From assembly GCA_026770025.1 (NCBI GenBank), contig JAMXDE010000004.1:124001-188000 (forward strand): a stretch of DNA of 64,000 bases, given 5' to 3'. Made by a program: the position numbers and the translations under genes. Shown here piece after piece: positions 1 through 12,332 of the stretch. Below the pieces are notes generated by a model. That model was not told where the DNA came from and did not search any database. It saw only the letters and a program-made list of their open reading frames with translations. Position 1 is the first letter of the stretch. The number at the start of each line of letters is the position of its first letter. Source of the stretch: Craspedostauros australis (Eukaryota; Bacillariophyta; Bacillariophyceae; Mastogloiales; Achnanthaceae).

Positions 1-50
1 CTGAGATAAAGTGAGGAAGGAGAGCATGCGATGATGGGTCGACCATTCGT

Positions 51-95
51 TGGCAACAACAACAACTACTACTACTACTACACTACCACTACACT
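51..95. repeat. CAA/CTA trinucleotide microsatellite
   Basis: A run of CAA units passes directly into a run of CTA units, then imperfect CACTAC units. It is a simple-sequence tract with no coding frame of interest. Confidence 0.85.
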
Positions 96-223
96 ACCAG
101 AACGAGCACTAACATTGAACACAAGAGCGAGCACGCATGGAATTGGCGAGGAAAGTTGTGAAATGGAGCGAAAGTGTGGCGATGATGTGTGAATGGTGAG
201 GGGGTGTCGATGATGTTGGATGG

Positions 224-279
224 GATGTGTTTTGTGTGATGTGTTTTGTGTGATGCGTTTTGTGTGATGTGTTTTGTGA
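224..279. repeat. 14-nt tandem repeat, about four copies
   Basis: The unit GATGTGTTTTGTGT repeats about four times, with one T-to-C change in the third copy. It produces three overlapping His/Thr-rich reverse-strand open frames that are artefacts of the repeat. Confidence 0.85.
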
Positions 280-624
280 CGAGCAAAATGTGAGATCATG
301 CGCCACATGCTAACGTGTATTTAACGCGTACCAACCGAACGACATCTTCGACACCGTCTTCGTGACTGAGTACCATCCGATAAATAATCAAGAACATCAC
401 AGAACCTTCTGAGAAACAAGTAGGAGTTTCATGGGGTTCGACCCATACGACTCAAAAATGCCTTGATGGGCTCATAAAACTTAAAACAAGGTCTAACCGG
501 AAAGTAATTTGAATCATTATTTGGTTTTAGAATATGGGGATTATGAATATGTGGTTGGTTTGGATATCTGAGAAAAAAGGTGTTGAGTCCCAGGACAAAG
601 TGCAGGTCGACTCACTCGGGGGGC

Positions 625-1396
625 TCTTATGTTCATTCAACGTCCTTGTGTGCATCAAATTAGTGTTTGCTTTGCATTGCGCATGTCAGGAATCGAGGGT
701 ACGACTATGTCGGAAAGATACCCATGATTGCCGCACCTCCCAAAATTATCAATCACGACTGAAGTCAACTCTTGTTGATCACATCTTTGAGTCTTGTTGA
801 TCACACCCGTGACTCAAGACAAACGTGACTGATATCAGTCTTGACAAGAAAACAAGCCTGTCCTCTCTGAATCAAGAAAAGTCACGACATCGAAAAACAG
901 GATGTCCCAACATCAAGCATGACATCGCGACGATCCAAACAACGACGTCACAGGAGAAACATCGATGACCAGCAGGTCTGTGATCACCCCATCTGGAGAA
1001 CCGAAACACGTGCCACCTGCGGACTAGAACAATTCAGAAAGGACATCAAGCTTGACACCAATCGTAAGAAAAGGTGTCAAGAGATCAAGGGCGAAACCTG
1101 TGACAAGTCAAGCGCATGACTGCGGAATCGTACCGCATGAATGTAGATGATGATATGCATGATGAGATGCATGATGGAGATGCCTGATGAAAGGATCGAT
1201 GAATACAAGCGAGAATGCATGATGAAGACAGCATGAAGGCAACAGTTTGACATGATGTTACTGTGGATTATACATGCTATGGCAAATGGAATTGGAAGAG
1301 CTGAAGATGTTATGCTCACAGTTCTGAGAATGCAACAACAGGAATAGGTAATCAGATACAACTAATAAGGTTGGGTTACCCGGATTTCTCAACAAA
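625..1396 (+). repeat. diverged dispersed element, left copy
   Basis: This stretch is collinear with the reverse complement of about 56,780-57,715. Shared blocks include GAAACCTGTGACAAG (1,093-1,107 and 57,123-57,137) and TGCAACAACAGGAATAGGTA (1,331-1,350 and 56,816-56,835), with a gapped, mutated alignment between them. A short frame ending in MQQQE-stop is kept in both copies, with about 11 of 30 residues changed. No transposase or reverse-transcriptase motif is recognisable, so the class is unknown. A short tandem duplication of TCTTGTTGATCACA lies near 770-806. Confidence 0.6.
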
Positions 1397-2681
1397 CACT
1401 ACAACAACCATCAGTCCAATACAATATCTAAGCACATAGGCGGAACCACCAAGGAAAGATTGGTGGATGGATCAGAGGGGGCTGCCAGAGCGGTTGATTT
1501 GATGCCATGGCAGGCCCATGGGCAAAGGACACGATTTGGAGGCAAATCTACTTGATGGATATGGGCTCTGTATGGAATATGCAGATCATGGCAATGATTA
1601 TATGGGCAAGACGCATCCAGGAAGGTAAGGCAAAGGTGCCCACGAAGTTTGAGGCTTGGGGATGGTCTGGAAGGTGGCAACCGGAAGAAACAAGTGGAGG
1701 GCAAGAGTTTGTTGGTAGATGGCAGTGCACGCATCCTGTGACTTCGGCAGTGACGGGCACCATGCACAAATCACCCAAAATGGCCAAGCCACCCATGCAA
1801 GATGTGTTCAGTATGAACTCAGGGGTTGGTGGATGAAGCAGCAGAATGCTCTATTTTCTGGAAGAGGCTGCATCCAGGAATGCACACCAAAGGGTCGTTT
1901 TTGGTGGTCGCAACAGCAGCAGAATGGCATCATCATACAGAGGTGTACCCTTGGAGGCATGAATGTCCAGCTCATTCTGCATGCATCAGTATGTCACCAG
2001 AGACTGTGTAATAACACACGAGGGGCACGTGGAGGGGCTGCAATGATTGTAGGTATGGACAAGATATGGATCCAAGTATGAATTGTGCACAGATCGGAAA
2101 CAGTTTTCAAAATTGTTGGGTTTCAGTGTGGAGAGGCTTTAGGGTATGCAAGGTGGAAATAGCATTCTGTCCTTCATGGAGTGGATGTGGTGCACAGATT
2201 GTGGAAATGGCAGGACTATGATGATCATGGATGCTGAAGGGAGGGCAGCATGCTGGCATCCAGATTGTTGTTGAATCCATGACACAACAGACAGCAAGAC
2301 AAAATGATGTACAAAAAGGTTCACATACATTTAACTTCGATATTCAGAATCGCTGGTGGTCAGGTGTCTGAATGCATTACTTATTTCTAATCGTAAACAA
2401 TGTGATGTTGAGATATGGCATCAAGATCAGTCATTTGGATGGTTTTTGTTGTGTTCCAGAATAGTCTACTTTAACACCACTCACCACCCACAAAACTCTA
2501 CAACTGTTATTATCGTTAGCTTTTTTGCGATCTGCAGGTTCTATGTGTGTTGTGCTCTCCATCTACTCGTCTACGAGTGCACAACATGCCACACCATGCT
2601 GATACAACACACCAATTGACCCACCCCTCATTGGCGTCGTGCGTTTGGCATCCAACTGCGAGTACGAATATCGATCCACGA

Positions 2682-5600
2682 TCAAGCGGGCAGCAAATGG
2701 ACGACCTCTCCCATGGGGTTGATGGTGGATGCATGGCCGGCTGGTGAATCAATTGGTGACCCTGGTACTTGTCCGTTGATTCCGCCATATTCCGGCGCAG
2801 CAGGCAGCTCCATTTTGTCTGTCACGGCTATTTCGGGCGCAGTGACGATGGCCTTGTCATCGTCACCCATTGCGGAGTTGGTGAGACTGGTGCCTGAATT
2901 GACGCTGGTCCGGGTGCCGGCGGAATGCCGCGCAGGTAGCGACGAGTTGTTGGACGACGTGGGTTGGTACTTGTTCGAGTCCGCTGCTACCCTCGACAGT
3001 AACGACGACGAGTGCGCGCCGCAGCTGCCGGTTGGGCCAGATGATGGATTCAGCCCCGTGATGTGAACCTGCCCTCCGCCTAGGTTGGAACGCGCATTCG
3101 AAGGTCTCTTGTCATCCCAATACATCGCGATGAGCTTGGGTAGCATCACCAAAAAGATGCTAGCATCCGCAGTCAGAGTCAGCATGCTTGACAATCCGAC
3201 GTACGTGCCATCTGTGGACACGTCCTCCAAGATGACAAAGACGGGGATGGAGACAAGGATGATCTCCATGTGGGCGAAGATGAGGACGAAGATCCAGTAA
3301 GCCTCGGAGTACGCGTTGTCGACGTCCTTGGTCTTCCAGGCCATGAAGCCTGTGAGACCGACAGGCACAAGGATGACGGCCACCAACGCGGAGGCATAGT
3401 CGACAGGATGATCGCAAGTGCAGTCGCCATGCGATTCGCCGGTGGATTGATTGACAATGTCTCTCTCCCACGTCAACGGGTCCGCGATTGTCCACGCGGT
3501 GAGGATGGCAAATGCCGCCGTCATCAGCACAGCAATAGGCCAGGCAACGTGCCGCACATCGATCTTCCGTCTTGTGAATGACAGCACGCGGTTCACCCGC
3601 CAGAGCTTTGCGAAGAGCGCCCCGTATATGATGATGAATCCACTGGAAACGAGCCAGGGCATGGCGACGCAGAGGTTGGATAGAGTGTCCTGACCCACTC
3701 CGCGATTTTCGTCGAAGCCCATCGTGATCGCCCCCGTCGCAACCAAAGAAGCTCCGAAGAAGAGCATGTACAGGAAGAGCGGTTGCGACGCCCGGACCAC
3801 CTTGTGGCTGCGATACACAAATACCCAGATGGCTGATCCCACGGCTGTTGCATACACCATGCCAGCTAACGCGAAGCCAGCGATGCGAGGTCCTGGTGTG
3901 CCAAAAGCAAAGCATGGGAGAAGCAATTCGTGATGCCACATTGTGGTTTGATTTGATTTGGAGGGTCAGTCGTACGTGCGAGCATTGTATTGTGAATGTC
4001 GGAATGGATCAATGTCATGAAATGCAAAATCACAGATGATGTGACAGCGCATTGTGCGAGAACGAACACGAGCGCGGGCGCGATGTCCATACATGCGGAT
4101 ATATATGCGAGATCATCAACGGACGTGAACGATGGCTGAGATACGGCACAAAGAAAATGACGCCAAGTTGCTTTGTGAAATCAAATGCAGAAGAGATAGA
4201 TTGCTCCCAATCCTCGCACGAGTAGACAGGCATCAGAAATGGCACCGCCTTGAGTCTGTAACACAACGAAGCAAAGTGCTGGACGTACCGTCACTCAAGT
4301 AGTTCTGCTCTGGCACGGTCCTCAGCAGTTTGGGCTGATTGGACGTGCCATCGGCGTACGTGTATGGCTGGAACTCAATCCATGTCCATGCTCCTCTCTC
4401 CCTTGCTGGGAAGTACATGTGAGTCGTGGCATATTCGACAGGGATCGATGAGTCAGTGTCTCTCTCAATCGATACCGATTGCAAGATCTCGCTCGGTAAA
4501 AGGTTGATAACGAGCCACGGAAAGTTCTCATGATCGCGAACATGGCCGTTGCTTGTCTGGCTGACCCTCACGTCAGTGTCTTGGTTGGAGTTGGTGGCAT
4601 TTGATGCCTGAGCGAGGCTAGTTGACTTCTGGTAGGAAACGTATCCGGAGGCACCATAGAACCGCGCGTCGCGGACTTTCTGGGCGTGGAGCAGGCTGGG
4701 CACATTGACTTGGACACTGAGATCATCGTTGCCTGCTGGGTTCGCCGGTATTGGTGTCAGCGGTGTGAAGAATTCGGGTGACAGGCCCGCTCTGTATTCT
4801 TCCTCCGTCGGCCAGGGCTCGGTTGGATCCCCAGTGTGGTTGTTCAAGAAGAAGTCTGAGATATAGTTGGTGTACTCTTCAACTCGCTGTTCAAACTGAG
4901 GCATCAAATTGGCCTCCTCGTAGTATGCCAAGCATCCTCCCATGCCAAGTGATATGGTGGCATCAAAGAGCAATGAGACACCGAGTTCTGGTTGGTTGGT
5001 GGCAAAGTAATTTTCGTCACCCATGAAGTACCCAGGTTCGTTGGGGTCCTGGATCGGATTATTGCGATTGGCCTCGTTGATGATATCGAGCGCTGCAGTT
5101 TTGCCGCTGCCATACCCACGCCATCTCTGCTCAAAGGTGGTGTCTTCGGAAATGGCTGGGAAGAACCAGGTGCTACCCCCCAGCAGTTGGTTGACGTTGT
5201 CGGTGGTATCGAAGAGGTTGTCAGGCTCGAGATCGCCCCAGAAGATCCAGAAGTACTCCGTCTCTCCATTCTCGATGGCATTGCGATTGTTCATCCCCAA
5301 CAATTCTGCTGCGTCTGCAATCTCTTCCATCTCTCCCGACAGCGCGTTACTCATGGCGACGACGATCGTGCGGTAGCCACTCTCCTTTACCTCTCTCAAG
5401 GCATCGACGACCTCTCGTGTTTTGACACCACTCGAGTACCCGAAGGCATTCCAGGACAACTTTTCGCGAGGCTTCGTGTCCTGCTTCGTCGACAGTCCAT
5501 CCTGATCGAGCGCCAGCGTGAAGATCTCCCGACGTTGTATTCCCGACTCGGTGAGGCTGTGCACCAGGCTGATGAAGTCCGTCCTATTCCAATGCTCCAG

Positions 5601-6281
5601 GAAGGACATGAGCACATCGAGCGAAGCGTAAACGTCCGGCATGACCATGGAGGTGAAGGGTCCCTTCTCCTGGGACGCCACGCCCTCGTTGTACGCGCGG
5701 GACACGACTTGCGGGATCTGGGCAGAGGTCGCTATCGACTGCAGCTCCAAGGCGGGCCCGTCATTGTAGGGACCGACCAAACCACATGGAAAGTCTCGGC
5801 CGCTGGAAACTAGTGCTTGAGCCGCGGCGTGCCCCACAGTTCCGGTGTCAATCGCACGGCTGTTGTTCGTGTCGAACTTGACTGGACAATCATGGTACAA
5901 GATGAGCTCCGGTACCAGGCTGGAGTCCCTCTCGTTGAAGGCGCGGGTGGCAATCACCGACGACACCAGCTGGTTGTAGCCTGGGTTGTCCTCACCTTGC
6001 GCATTGAAGAATGGCTTTGCCGCCACCTTTGTGTTGTTGTTGGTGTTGATTGTGGTGAACGGCATGAAGCTGTAGATGGAGCACTTGTAGTCGTTCGCGG
6101 ATGATATTCTGGTGGGTACTTGCTTTGTGGTGGATGCCTCAACGTCCACTGCTTGCGCGAATGGCCACGAACCGTGTCGATGCAGAGCATGTGGCTTCTC
6201 ATCCGCAAGCAACATCACCACGATCACGGCGATTGCGCAGGCAAATCTTCGCATCGCCATCGTTGACTTCTTCATCAGCAT
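2682..6281 (-). CDS. class C (GABA-B/Grl-like) receptor, gene 1
   Basis: Two exons, 6281-4289 and 3892-2682, joined at donor G|GTACGT and acceptor CCAG|GA in phase 1, give about 1,067 aa. The start is ATG at 6281, followed by a hydrophobic signal peptide (about residues 10-26). Exon 1 is the extracellular Venus-flytrap (ANF/periplasmic-binding type I) domain, with GPYNDGPALELQ and FISLVHSLTESGIQRRE. Exon 2 carries seven membrane helices with the class C pattern: Cys near TM3 (NLCVAMPW), an extracellular-loop Cys (GDCTC) and KDVDNAYSEAYW before TM6. The tail is Ser/Gly-rich. By family it is a plasma-membrane G-protein-coupled receptor; the ligand is unknown. It is head to head with gene 2 and its start is copied at 63,856. 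The 7TM half is clearly closer to genes 2 and 3 than the ligand domain is. Confidence 0.88.
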
Positions 6282-8092
6282 GCAGTTCCGGTTCTTGCTG
6301 CTGGCCTCGCCCCTTGTCGTCGCGGTGTTGGTTCCCGCAAGTGATGATGCTCGTGATGATGATCAGGATGATGATTGGGATGATGGAAGCGATGGCAGTG
6401 TTCTGTGGAGTGGTGGATGCGAAAGACAGTGAATGATCTTTGAGCAATGGCTTTGGACGTCGTTTGTGGATGATGGTTGGCACGTTCTGTACGTACTCCA
6501 GTGGAGCATAAGTTGAGTATGGCAGAGATGAACGCAGAGCGTATTGGTAAGTTCTGGGATTGTTATTGTTATTGTTATTGCTCGTGGGTATTGGTGTTGG
6601 CAGGTGTGGCATGAATGGTGCGAGCGGGTGCACCGTTGCTGTTCGCGATGATGACATTTCGGCTCCTCTTTGAGGAGGCGTCGCACCATGCGCCATGAAG
6701 GGGCGTTCGTTGTTCCACAACATTCGCATCGCGTGGTCGCAGTGATCGAGCTGAGAGAGATGCGAACTGTTGCTCGCAGCAACAAGGACACATCAAACGC
6801 CACGATTCGCCGGATGGATGTTCTGTTTCGAAGAGTGTGTTGGTGGAAGCGGTAGTAAGAATATATATTGCACAAATCGGATATAACGGCTGTTTTCCGT
6901 TGTTGATAAGGGGCACAATTGAAGTTGGTGCGGTAGCCGTTTGCACGATCGGATTCGCGAGGCTGTGAAGGCACTCAACTTGCGATCAGTCGTGTGCCGT
7001 TGCACCACATCCCGACCTGAATCATCGTGTTTGATCCAATCGATTGTTGTTCACGAACCGGACCAACAAGCTGGTGCTAGTCTTCCATGTTCTGCATGAC
7101 TTGAAGGTAGCGTGTCTACCCAGCAATTACTCCACGCCACAGCACAACAAGTAGTCTCTCAAACTGATTGGTAAGAGCAAGAGTGCTTTGGACGCGCGTT
7201 TTACGAACAAACCAACAGCTTTCGCGTACTAGAATACGAGGATGCGATTCACTGACGCGAGCAACAACCAGAAAGGCCATTGCCGCGTGAACACAGAGGA
7301 AGGCACAAACACGACCGCTACAAGAATCCAACGAAGACGGCAGCCCTGTTTGGAATCGTTCACCACCTTGTCTCGCTGCTTTATCGCACTCTCTCTCTCT
7401 CTCGTTGTTCCGACAATTAGCTCGTTCCTGTGGTAGGTGGTGGGAGGAACATTTGCTCCCACAGGCGAAGCAAACATTGTGCGTTGTTGTTTCCACCTCC
7501 CGAAACAGCCTTTGTTGAGTGCGTGATACTGTCTGGAGATGGACGGATGAAACATCACTAGAATAAAACAGGCCGCCATTGATGCGGACGAACCACTCTG
7601 CACAGCAAAGCCTAAACAAGGAGCGCGAATTGTTCTCGCCCACAAGCGATAGCGCGCCAGCAAGGGGAGAGCAAAAGTGCTGTGCTGGGATTCGTCCCCG
7701 CATTCGCCAGGTCCCAAACACTTGCTTCATCAACGCCAACAAAAGGCGGAGAAGAAAGCGGAACAAGCAGCAACAGAACAAACCACAAACGACGTCTCCA
7801 TTCGATACGAGCAACTCGCACACGACCAATGATTGTAAAGACGCTCTCAGAATAACCAGTGTCATTCAGTAACCAGGGTGCAGAAGCAACCAACGAAGAC
7901 GAAACAAGCGCGTACCGCCATAGGTACACTATTTCTCCAAATATTTAATTACTCTCCTCGGGCTTGTCTCCGTCTTTCGCTGGTCTAGTGACCCGTCGTG
8001 CCTGGCTCCTTGGGGCTTCCAGTGTCATCGAACAAACACATATAGCCGCTTCACAAAGGCCGCTTAACAGGACCAACGGAGAATCATGAGGC
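6237..8092. promoter_or_regulatory. bidirectional upstream region, identical in both arms
   Basis: This is most of the 2,177 nt between the divergent starts of gene 1 (6281) and gene 2 (ATG at 8459). I compared it with 62,045-63,900 reversed and found no mismatch; every open frame in it is mirrored residue for residue. The first differences are at 6236/63901 and 8093/62044, and equal spacing excludes net indels. It must contain the promoters and 5' UTRs of both genes. AT-rich patches such as ATATATATT near 6,861-6,869 are visible, but no factor site can be assigned. A run of TATTGT units lies near 6,560-6,580. Frames of up to 249 codons occur but look non-coding. Confidence 0.7.
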
Positions 8093-8458
8093 GGAGCGCT
8101 GTGCCAGCAAAGTCGCCCACAGGGACAACACGCATAGCTTGTAAAGCGAGAACTGCATCGCCTGGACGAGAGGAACCTCTCTTTGGCGAAGTTCCCTTCA
8201 GTTGGGGACCAGCAGACAACAGATGTTTGTCTTTCGCGCAAAAACAAACTCAAACACACTCACAAAACGACACAGGGTTTTTGGACAATGTCCGGATGCT
8301 AGTGCCAACCTCATCATCGCGACCATCAACAGTATCAGCATCAGCAGGGCAGTCATTGTCGACAGCGCTCATACGAAGGCCCGTGCGAGTACTTGGAGCA
8401 TCGGGAAATAAAACGGGAGCAACGGCTTGAGAGAAGGCAGTGCACCAGTTCGGCAACA

Positions 8459-11400
8459 ATGACTGGAGTAGCCCCAAAGAGATTGAGGACAATGAGGACG
8501 ATGACAATGATGACAACAGGAATGACGACCTACCAGCATGCAAGGAAAGTGGCGATAGTCCTCGTGTGCCTCCAGGCAACGTCCCTGCTCCTTGCTCGCG
8601 CTCCCGTCAGGACCGGAAGCATCAGCGCATCACCACAGTGGCTGGCATCGGCTACCCTCCAGAGAGAGCAATCCACGACGAAGAACGCGCCATCCAAGAT
8701 CAGCTCGGCCAACAACTTCACCTGCGAGATGTTCAGCTTCATGCCGTTCACCACTGTCGACGCAACAACCAACGAGAAGGTCGCCAACCTGCCCTTCTCC
8801 AACGATCTCCGCCATGACAACCCAGGATACAACCAGCTCATCGCGGCCGTGATGGCCCTGGAGGAATTCAACTCCAAGTCTACCGCTCTGGTGCCCGACC
8901 TCGCGCTCATGCATGATTGCCCCATCCAGCTGGGCTTCGATGAGAAATCCTTCCTTGACTCTGGAACGGTCGGTCACCTCGCCTCGCAGGGGCTCTTCAA
9001 CACAGGACGGCCGCCATGCGCCATCGCAGGTCCCTACCACGACGATCCTGCACTCGAGCTGCAGACGCTGGCAACGGCAGCGCAGTTCCCGCACGTCGTC
9101 AGCCGGGCTTACAATACCAAGGTCGCCTCCGTCGATGATGGACCTTACACCACGTCCCTCTTCCCCGACCTCTTCGCATCCATGGACGTCGTCACGTCAT
9201 TCCTCAGGAACTTCAATCGCACCGACTTCGTCAGCCTCATCCACAGCCTGTCGGAACTTGGCATCCAGCGCAGGGAGGCCCTGGGATTGGCCCTCGATCA
9301 GGATGGCTTACCACCGGTTCAAACGGACAAGGTCACGAAAGAAGGACAGGCGCCTAATGAACAGAAACGCACCAAGGTCTCCTGGAATTCATTTGGCTAC
9401 GACATTGGTGTCAAGACTCGGGAGATCAGAAACGCCATGCGACAAGTCAGGGAGAGCGGTTACCGCACCATCATCGTCGCCATGGATAATCCATCGTCTG
9501 GCGAGATGAAGCAGCTGGCGGACGCTGCGCAGGACCTCGGCATGAACAATCGCGACGCTGTGGCCAAAGGCGACACGGACTATCTCTGGATCTTCTGGGG
9601 CAAGTTCGATGCCGAGTACATCTACACAGACGATGAAAACATCGCCCAGTTGCTGGCGGGATCCGTGTGGTTCCTCCCCGGCGTCGTAGGACATACCGGG
9701 TTTCTACAGGCTTGGACATCGATGGCTGGGGATGTCGTGAAGGCCCGCGAGCTCCTCGACAGGGTTGATGCCTTGTCCCCCATTCAAGATCCATCACAAC
9801 CTGGCTATTTCCGAGGCAAGGATGACTACTTCCTCAACAATGTACCAGAGGCAGGTTCGGACTTGCTCTTCGATGCGATCATGTCCATTGGCATCGGGGG
9901 CTGTCTCGCCTACTACGACGAGCTTGATGGCCGCAAGCAGTACGATGCACGCCGCGAGGAGTTCGTCCCTTACTACCTTGACCATCTCGCCAACAGCACC
10001 TTCATTTCGGAACTCCCAACGCTCGATGACTACAAGGCCGCCTTGTCGCAAGACTTCTTCACGCCGTTGCAAGTACCAGAAGGGGCCTTCAAGATCACCG
10101 GCCAGAAGCACAACAACATGATCCGGAGGCTTGAATTCTTCGGTGCCTCTGGTCACGTCCAGTTCCAAAAACCCGAAGCCGGAGCTGCCACGAACAATAC
10201 AACGAAGAACGACGACGAGAAGGTGGAGATCACGGTGGACGAGGATGGTCTCATTGTGGAATCCAAGGCCGTGCGCAGAAAGCAGGAGATTCGCAACTAC
10301 GCGCGCGACCAATCCAACTTCGTGTGGTTTGTCATCAACAATCTGCCATCCACGAAATTCCTGTCCGACTACTATGATGTCGACGTTTATCTCGGCGATG
10401 AGGGAAACTACACCAGCTCCAGCGAGGATTCCTCGGAAGACTCCGGATCAGGCCCGGATACTCCGATGCTTTTCATGCCCACGCACCTCTTTTTTCCGGA
10501 GACGGAAACGATGCCCATGACATGGGTTGAGATGGGCCAAATCATCTACGCCGACGGCACAACCAGCGGTCCCAAGCTGCTTCGCACCACGCCAGAACAG
10601 AATTATCTCGAACCAGGTACGCACGTATATCGCTGTCCATTCTATTGCTCGTTGACATGTGGTACCATACATGTTGCTACGTACCCATGATTTCATCGCT
10701 CGATTGGCTGGTTGGTTGGTTGGTTGGTTGGATTACTGATCCTCCCATTTACGAGTGCGAGTACCCCTATGCTCCATCAACTCACGACATGTACCATCCC
10801 GCACCATTCCACGTCCTGGTATCCCCTCTTCGGTTTTACATGTTGTACTGTGTGCGATGTGTCCGTTGGACCTTTTATTCCTATGCCTACCCGTACTCTA
10901 CTCAATTTCACTCGACTCTGGTCGACACGGATGTGATCTTGTTTGATATTGTCCTCGCGCACCACTACCCCGCGCAAAATTACAAATCCTTCATTCTGCA
11001 GCCCTTCAAATACTCGGTTTTGTTGTCATGTCCACCATCATGGCATCCGCAGTGTTCTGCGCGGTGTGGGTGTACATGCACCAGAAGGACCGGGTGCTGA
11101 GAGCATCCCAACCCCTCTTCCTTTACCTGCTGTTCCTGGGATCTGCGATCGTCGCTTCTGGGATCCTTTCCATTTCCTTCGATGAATCCTTCGGTTGGGG
11201 CACAGGTTCGTTGAGCACGATGTGCACCTTGATGCCATGGTTGCTATCCACGGGATTCATCATCATGTACGGGGCCATGTTCGCCAAGCTGTGGAGGGTC
11301 AACCGGGTGCTGTCATTCACGAGGCGGAAGATCGATGTGCGGCACGTCGCCTGGCCTGTCGCCTTGCTCATCTTCGCCGCGTTCGCGATTCTAACCACCT

Positions 11401-12200
11401 GGACCATCGTCGATCCATTGCAATGGCAACGGACTGTGGTGGATCAAGCCACAGGAGAGTCCATCGGCAGTTGCGGGTGCGTTCACAGGAAACGATTCGG
11501 CATCCCGCTGATGATCGTGAATATCACCCCAGTCTTTCTGACCGGAATCATGTCATGGAAGACCAAGGACGTAGACAACGCTTACTCGGAGGCGTACTGG
11601 ATCTTCGTCCTCATCTTCACCCACATGGAGATCATCCTGGTGTCCGTTCCTGTCTTCGTGGTCCTCGAGGGCCAGTCAACGAACGGGCAGCACCTGGGAT
11701 TCGTTTCGATGATCTCGGTGATTTCAGGTTCGACGTTGCTGTTGGTCATGCTGCCCAAGTTCATCGCATACTACTGGAATGACGAGAGATCAACTACTCT
11801 GCGGGGCAGCGTCGGGGGAGGTCAGATCCACGTGACCGGCATGAACGCTGGCGGGACGGGCCGGCATCGTAACTCCAACGTTTCGGCTCTGTCGTACGCG
11901 TACGGTTCCCAGTTGTCGCAGCACCATGTCGACCGACTCAGCGTGATGACGGACACATCAAACGCAAAACACCAAGAAAAGGCACCGGTGTTGGATGTGG
12001 AGAAGTGCTCCTCCCAGCCCGGGACGAACACATCCTCGTCCACGGTATCGCCGACAGATCCTGGCAATGAAGTCCGTGCGCCCTCGCCAACGATGGAGCA
12101 GCAACAAGAACAGCAGCAGCCACAACATCCAAGCCCATCAAATTCGCCGTGCATCTCTCGTGTAGATTACGCGGGCACTGTATCGGACTTCGAGCAATGA
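8459..12200 (+). CDS. class C (GABA-B/Grl-like) receptor, gene 2
   Basis: Exons 8459-10616 and 11002-12200 join in phase 1 (CCAG|GTACGC to CTGCAG|CC), giving about 1,118 aa. The open frame reaches 8393, but that codon is TTG. The first in-frame ATG is 8459, and ATG 8522 would place the hydrophobic signal sequence VAIVLVCLQATSLLL more conventionally. Exon 1 encodes the Venus-flytrap ligand domain (NPGYNQLIAAVMALEEF, GPYHDDPALELQTLA, SLIHSLSELGIQRREAL). Exon 2 encodes seven helices, starting ALQILGFVVMSTIMASAVF, with TMCTLMPW and KDVDNAYSEAYW, then a Gln/Ser/Pro-rich cytoplasmic tail. Likely a plasma-membrane receptor with unknown ligand. It is about 95% similar to gene 3 in the other arm, with clustered differences. 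Confidence 0.88.
10704..10731. repeat. TTGG microsatellite in receptor intron
   Basis: About six GGTT units lie inside the single intron of gene 2. The matching intron of gene 3 (near 59,392-59,410) has fewer units, so this is a point of length divergence between the arms. Confidence 0.8.
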
Positions 12201-12332
12201 ACGCGCGTTCGCATAGCTAGTACTCACCGTCAAAAAGCAACACCAGCAGCAGTGGCAATAGGAGCATAATGAAGTGGGCATGATAGATTGTATAATAGCT
12301 TAGCTCGTATAATACTAGTATTTGCATAGTGC

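Larger units (their letters stand above)
1..2681. other. gene-free left flank with repeats
   Basis: No open frame here resembles a known protein. The stretch holds a CAA/CTA microsatellite (about 51-95), a 14-nt tandem repeat (about 224-279) and a diverged dispersed element (about 625-1,396). From about 1,400 to 2,350 the sequence has short open frames on both strands with no recognisable motif; it could be degenerate transposon sequence, but I could not show that. About 330 nt remain before the receptor gene ends at 2,682. Confidence 0.5.

Noticed and set aside
425-445. tRNA T-arm-like GTTCGA between inverted ATGGG/CCCAT
   Set aside because: The loop has the wrong length and no acceptor, D or anticodon arms are present upstream.
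6363-6974. 203-codon reverse frame in the receptor promoter, mirrored at 63,163-63,774
   Set aside because: His/Cys/Arg/Ser-rich composition, overlapping alternative frames and overlap with gene 1 5' sequence; conservation again reflects the identical tract.
7116-7865. 249-codon reverse-strand open frame, mirrored exactly at 62,272-63,021
   Set aside because: It is conserved only because the whole 1,856-nt tract is identical in both arms. Several overlapping frames are equally open, composition is irregular, and no domain or signal is visible.
8393-8458. Upstream extension of receptor gene 2 (and 61,736-61,671 of gene 3)
   Set aside because: The frame begins with TTG, not ATG, and would put about 50 polar residues before the signal sequence; the first in-frame ATG was used.
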